A stretch of DNA of 7,414 bases from JBHEPS01 sp046261635 (GTDB lineage Bacteria; Acidobacteriota; Thermoanaerobaculia; Gp7-AA8). The notes beneath the pieces were generated by a model. The model searched no databases. It had not been told where the DNA came from and saw nothing but the letters and a program-made list of their open reading frames with translations. The stretch is from assembly GCA_046261635.1 (NCBI GenBank), contig JBHEOL010000168.1, forward strand, positions 1-7,414, given 5' to 3'. Shown in pieces: positions 5,819-7,414 of the stretch. The position numbers were made by a program, and so were the translations under genes. Numbering within the stretch: the stretch's first letter is position 1; every line of letters starts with the position of its first letter.

Positions 5819-6421
5819 CTACATCCCCGGCGCATCCGCGTCGAGATCGGGCGACGGGCGGTTGTCCCTCAGTTTTCCGAGCGTGCTCTGAATCGCGCGC
5901 TTCAGCTTGCCGACGGCGCCGTCGACGGCCTGGACGATCGTTCCGGAGGTGTCCGTCACCGCGATGGGCTGCAGCCCTTCGAGGCGCGCCTCCAGCATGC
6001 AGCGCTTGTCGTCGGTTCCCCCTTTTCCGGCGTTCTGGTCGGAAAGGTGGACTTCGACGCGCGTGATCCGTTCCGCAAAACGCGCGAGCCCCGAGTTGAT
6101 GGACGCTTCGACGTTCGCGATGAGCGCCTCGGTTCCGTCGATGCTGCTGTCGGTGTTGACCTGCACGTCGATCGGCTTCACCTGGCTGGATGCGGACTGG
6201 CCCGTATCCTCCTCGGAATCGTCCGGGCGCGGACTCCGCCGGCTCACGCCGTGGTCGCTCAGCGGATCGCCGTCGCGATTCGACCGCTCCTCGTCGGCGA
6301 TCGGGCTGCTCTGGCTCTGCGCGCTCATCCCTGACGGCTGTTTTTCGTTGTTGCGATCGTCGGTTGGCGTGTCGTTACGGCCCTGCGTCGGGCCGCCCAT
6401 GTTTTCGCGGTTCTTGGCCAT
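5819..6421 (-). CDS. HPF/RaiA-like (S30AE-type) ribosome-associated protein with disordered N-terminal extension
   Basis: This is a 200-aa protein in two parts. Residues 1-80 are low-complexity and hydrophilic (rich in Ser, Asp, Glu, Asn, Gln, Arg), with no hydrophobic core. Residues 83-186 form a compact domain with PIDVQVNTDSSIDG, an amphipathic helix (about 97-116), the strand ITRVEVHLSDQN, DDKRCMLEARLEGLQPIAV and a second helix AVDGAVGKLKRAIQSTLGKL. That strand-helix-strand-strand-helix order is the S30AE fold of ribosome hibernation factors, which bind the 30S decoding region and silence ribosomes in stationary phase. The C-terminal dimerisation domain of long HPF is absent; only about 14 acidic residues follow. 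AGGAGG lies four bases before the ATG, fixing the start; an internal Met32 has no SD. The gene stops 8 nt from the heptad element. Membership rests on pattern, so the hibernation role is likely but not shown. Confidence 0.8.
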   Translation of the reverse strand: MAKNRENMGGPTQGRNDTPTDDRNNEKQPSGMSAQSQSSPIADEERSNRDGDPLSDHGVSRRSPRPDDSEEDTGQSASSQVKPIDVQVNTDSSIDGTEALIANVEASINSGLARFAERITRVEVHLSDQNAGKGGTDDKRCMLEARLEGLQPIAVTDTSGTIVQAVDGAVGKLKRAIQSTLGKLRDNRPSPDLDADAPGM

Positions 6422-6462
6422 GAAACCTCCTGCGGGGACCGTCGCAAGACTCAGGCCGACCC

Positions 6463-6543
6463 GTGGCGGAGGATCTTTTCCTCCACCTGCCGTCGCTCCT
6501 GCGCGGACGTGGCCCCGTGGCGGAGGAAAGGACCCTCTGCCAC
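6463..6543 (+). repeat. REP-like palindromic element, copy 2
   Basis: This 81-bp element shares its ends with copy 1: GTGGCGGAGG at 6463-6472 and CCTCTGCCAC at 6534-6543. The right half is a 10-bp hairpin, GTGGCGGAGG (6517-6526) with CCTCTGCCAC (6534-6543), one G-T wobble and a 7-nt loop. The left half folds GGAGGA/TCCTCC (6468-6484). Its first 21 bases match copy 1 (read on the minus strand) at 20 of 21 positions, and the middle also aligns in part (TGCCG, then TGCGC). It begins 4 nt after the stop of the glycosyltransferase gene and lies in the 126-bp gap before the HPF-like gene, where it may end or process the upstream transcript. Confidence 0.75.
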
Positions 6544-6547
6544 ACCG

Positions 6548-7414
6548 CTACGCCGCGGCCCCGTTTCCTCGGGCGACCGAAACGAGCGTCCGCAGCCATC
6601 CGCGCACCTGGGCGAACACGAGGAACTCGTCGTAGACCCGCCTTTGCGCGTTCCCCGCGAAATGAGCGCGACGATTGGCGTCACTCAGCAGCTCGCCGAG
6701 GGCGTCGGCCAGCTCTTCGTGATTGTTCGGATCGCTGATCCGCACCCCGTCGACTCCCTGCCGGATCTGGTGGCGGATCCCGGTCGCGCTCGAGCCGAGG
6801 ACCGCGACGCGCTTCCACATCGCCTCGGTCACCGTCAGGCCGAATCCCTCCTCGATCGAGTTCTGCACCACGACCGTCGAGCAGCGCTGAATCGCGTTCA
6901 CCATGTAGGCGTTCTCGGCCGGCGACACCATCGGAAGCTTCAGGAGCGCGATGTCCCTCTGCAGCTCGGGGGAAAGCTGGAGGCACCGCGCCACGAGCTC
7001 GTCGAGAACCTCTTTTCCTTCCGGGTCGTCCGACACCGAACCGGGATCCGGCCCTGCCAGCACCAGCCGCATGATCTCGAGCCGCCGCCTGTGGAGGTCG
7101 GGGAAGCTGCGATGAAGTGCCCTCTGCTTGAGGAGCACGAACGCTTCGAGGAGCGGACCCCATCCCTTGAGGCGGTCCCATCGCGAGATCTGCGTCACGA
7201 TCGGCCGGAACAGCAGGCCGATTTCCTCGTCGTCCGCGTTTGCCGGGAGCCAGCTTCCATCGGGAGCGAGGCGGAGGGCCGGACGTTTGTACGGAGGATG
7301 GAGCACCGGAGCAATCTCCGTCGCGAGCCCGGCGTTGCAGAGGATCCCCTGCAGCTTGCGCGGGGAAAAGTCGCGGTTCTTCGGGCTCAGCGGATCGATC
7401 GCCGGATGGATGAT
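6548..7414 (-). CDS. GT4-family glycosyltransferase, trehalose-synthase (TreT)-like, C-terminal part (runs off the right edge)
   Basis: The last 288 residues are visible; the frame is open to the right edge, so the GTG at 7306 is internal. The segment begins IIHPAIDPLSPKN, the domain-linker motif of TreT-like enzymes. It then shows the nucleotide-sugar-binding Rossmann half of a GT-B enzyme: PIVTQISRWDRLKGW (71-85, with the donor-phosphate pair R78 and K83), LAGPDP followed by DDPEG (119-133), QRCSTVVVQNSIEEGFGLT (175-193) and the E-x7-E motif from E189 to E197, then GIRHQI and GVDGVRISDP (212-229). By family it should transfer glucose from a nucleotide sugar, perhaps to glucose to make trehalose; the acceptor half lies outside the window, so the product is unproven. 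Other GT4 enzymes remain possible. It ends in TAG, 4 nt before a REP-like element. Confidence 0.87.
   Translation of the reverse strand: MIHPAIDPLSPKNRDFSPRKLQGILCNAGLATEIAPVLHPPYKRPALRLAPDGSWLPANADDEEIGLLFRPIVTQISRWDRLKGWGPLLEAFVLLKQRALHRSFPDLHRRRLEIMRLVLAGPDPGSVSDDPEGKEVLDELVARCLQLSPELQRDIALLKLPMVSPAENAYMVNAIQRCSTVVVQNSIEEGFGLTVTEAMWKRVAVLGSSATGIRHQIRQGVDGVRISDPNNHEELADALGELLSDANRRAHFAGNAQRRVYDEFLVFAQVRGWLRTLVSVARGNGAAA

Noticed and set aside
5508..6334. Plus-strand open frames over the heptad repeat and HPF-like gene
   Set aside because: The first parts are periodic translations of the 7-bp repeat, and the rest is antisense to the HPF-like gene, which has a strong Shine-Dalgarno and a recognisable fold pattern.
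7199..7306. GTG at 7306 as the start of the glycosyltransferase
   Set aside because: The frame continues upstream to the window edge with the conserved IHPAIDPLSPKN motif, so the gene is partial and the GTG is internal.

Overview
This is a GC-rich window from a Gram-negative bacterium. A predicted outer-membrane beta-barrel, a predicted lipoprotein and an MMPL/RND-type exporter point to a two-membrane envelope. The strong third-position GC bias, the small conserved basic protein, the palindromic intergenic repeats and the heptad repeats remind me of Acidobacteriota (for example Thermoanaerobaculia or Vicinamibacteria). That placement rests on memory and is weak, because the window has no marker gene.

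Layout from left to right. Positions 1-1344 (minus) hold the N-terminal half of an MMPL-family transporter that runs off the left edge. It has a TTG start, and its frame has to be read directly because its stop lies outside the window. A 121-bp divergent gap separates it from a predicted lipoprotein of unknown function (1466-2053, plus). A palindromic REP-like element (2059-2133) lies between that gene and a convergent 59-aa basic protein gene (2145-2324, minus). Next come a strong intrinsic terminator (2371-2408) and a CspA-family cold-shock gene (2431-2634, minus). A 200-bp divergent spacer leads to a membrane-bound GAF-GGDEF diguanylate cyclase (2835-4442, plus), which converges with only 7 nt to spare on an outer-membrane porin-like gene (4450-5481, minus). 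The intergenic stretch 5482-5818 is almost filled by a composite repeat: perfect 31-bp inverted arms built of a 7-bp unit, two further heptad sub-arrays, and a nested 8-bp inverted repeat. A ribosome-hibernation-factor-like (S30AE/HPF) gene follows (5819-6421, minus). A second copy of the REP-like element (6463-6543) precedes the end of a GT4 glycosyltransferase related to trehalose synthases (6548 to the right edge, minus).

The genes do not form one obvious operon. Several have stress or stationary-phase roles by family (cold-shock protein, ribosome hibernation factor, possible trehalose synthesis, c-di-GMP signalling), but the strand switches and terminator-like structures argue for separate transcription units. 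No phage, transposase, CRISPR, tRNA or rRNA was seen. The most unusual content is the intergenic repeat DNA: the heptad element with 31-bp inverted arms, and two inverted copies of one 75-81 bp palindromic family.
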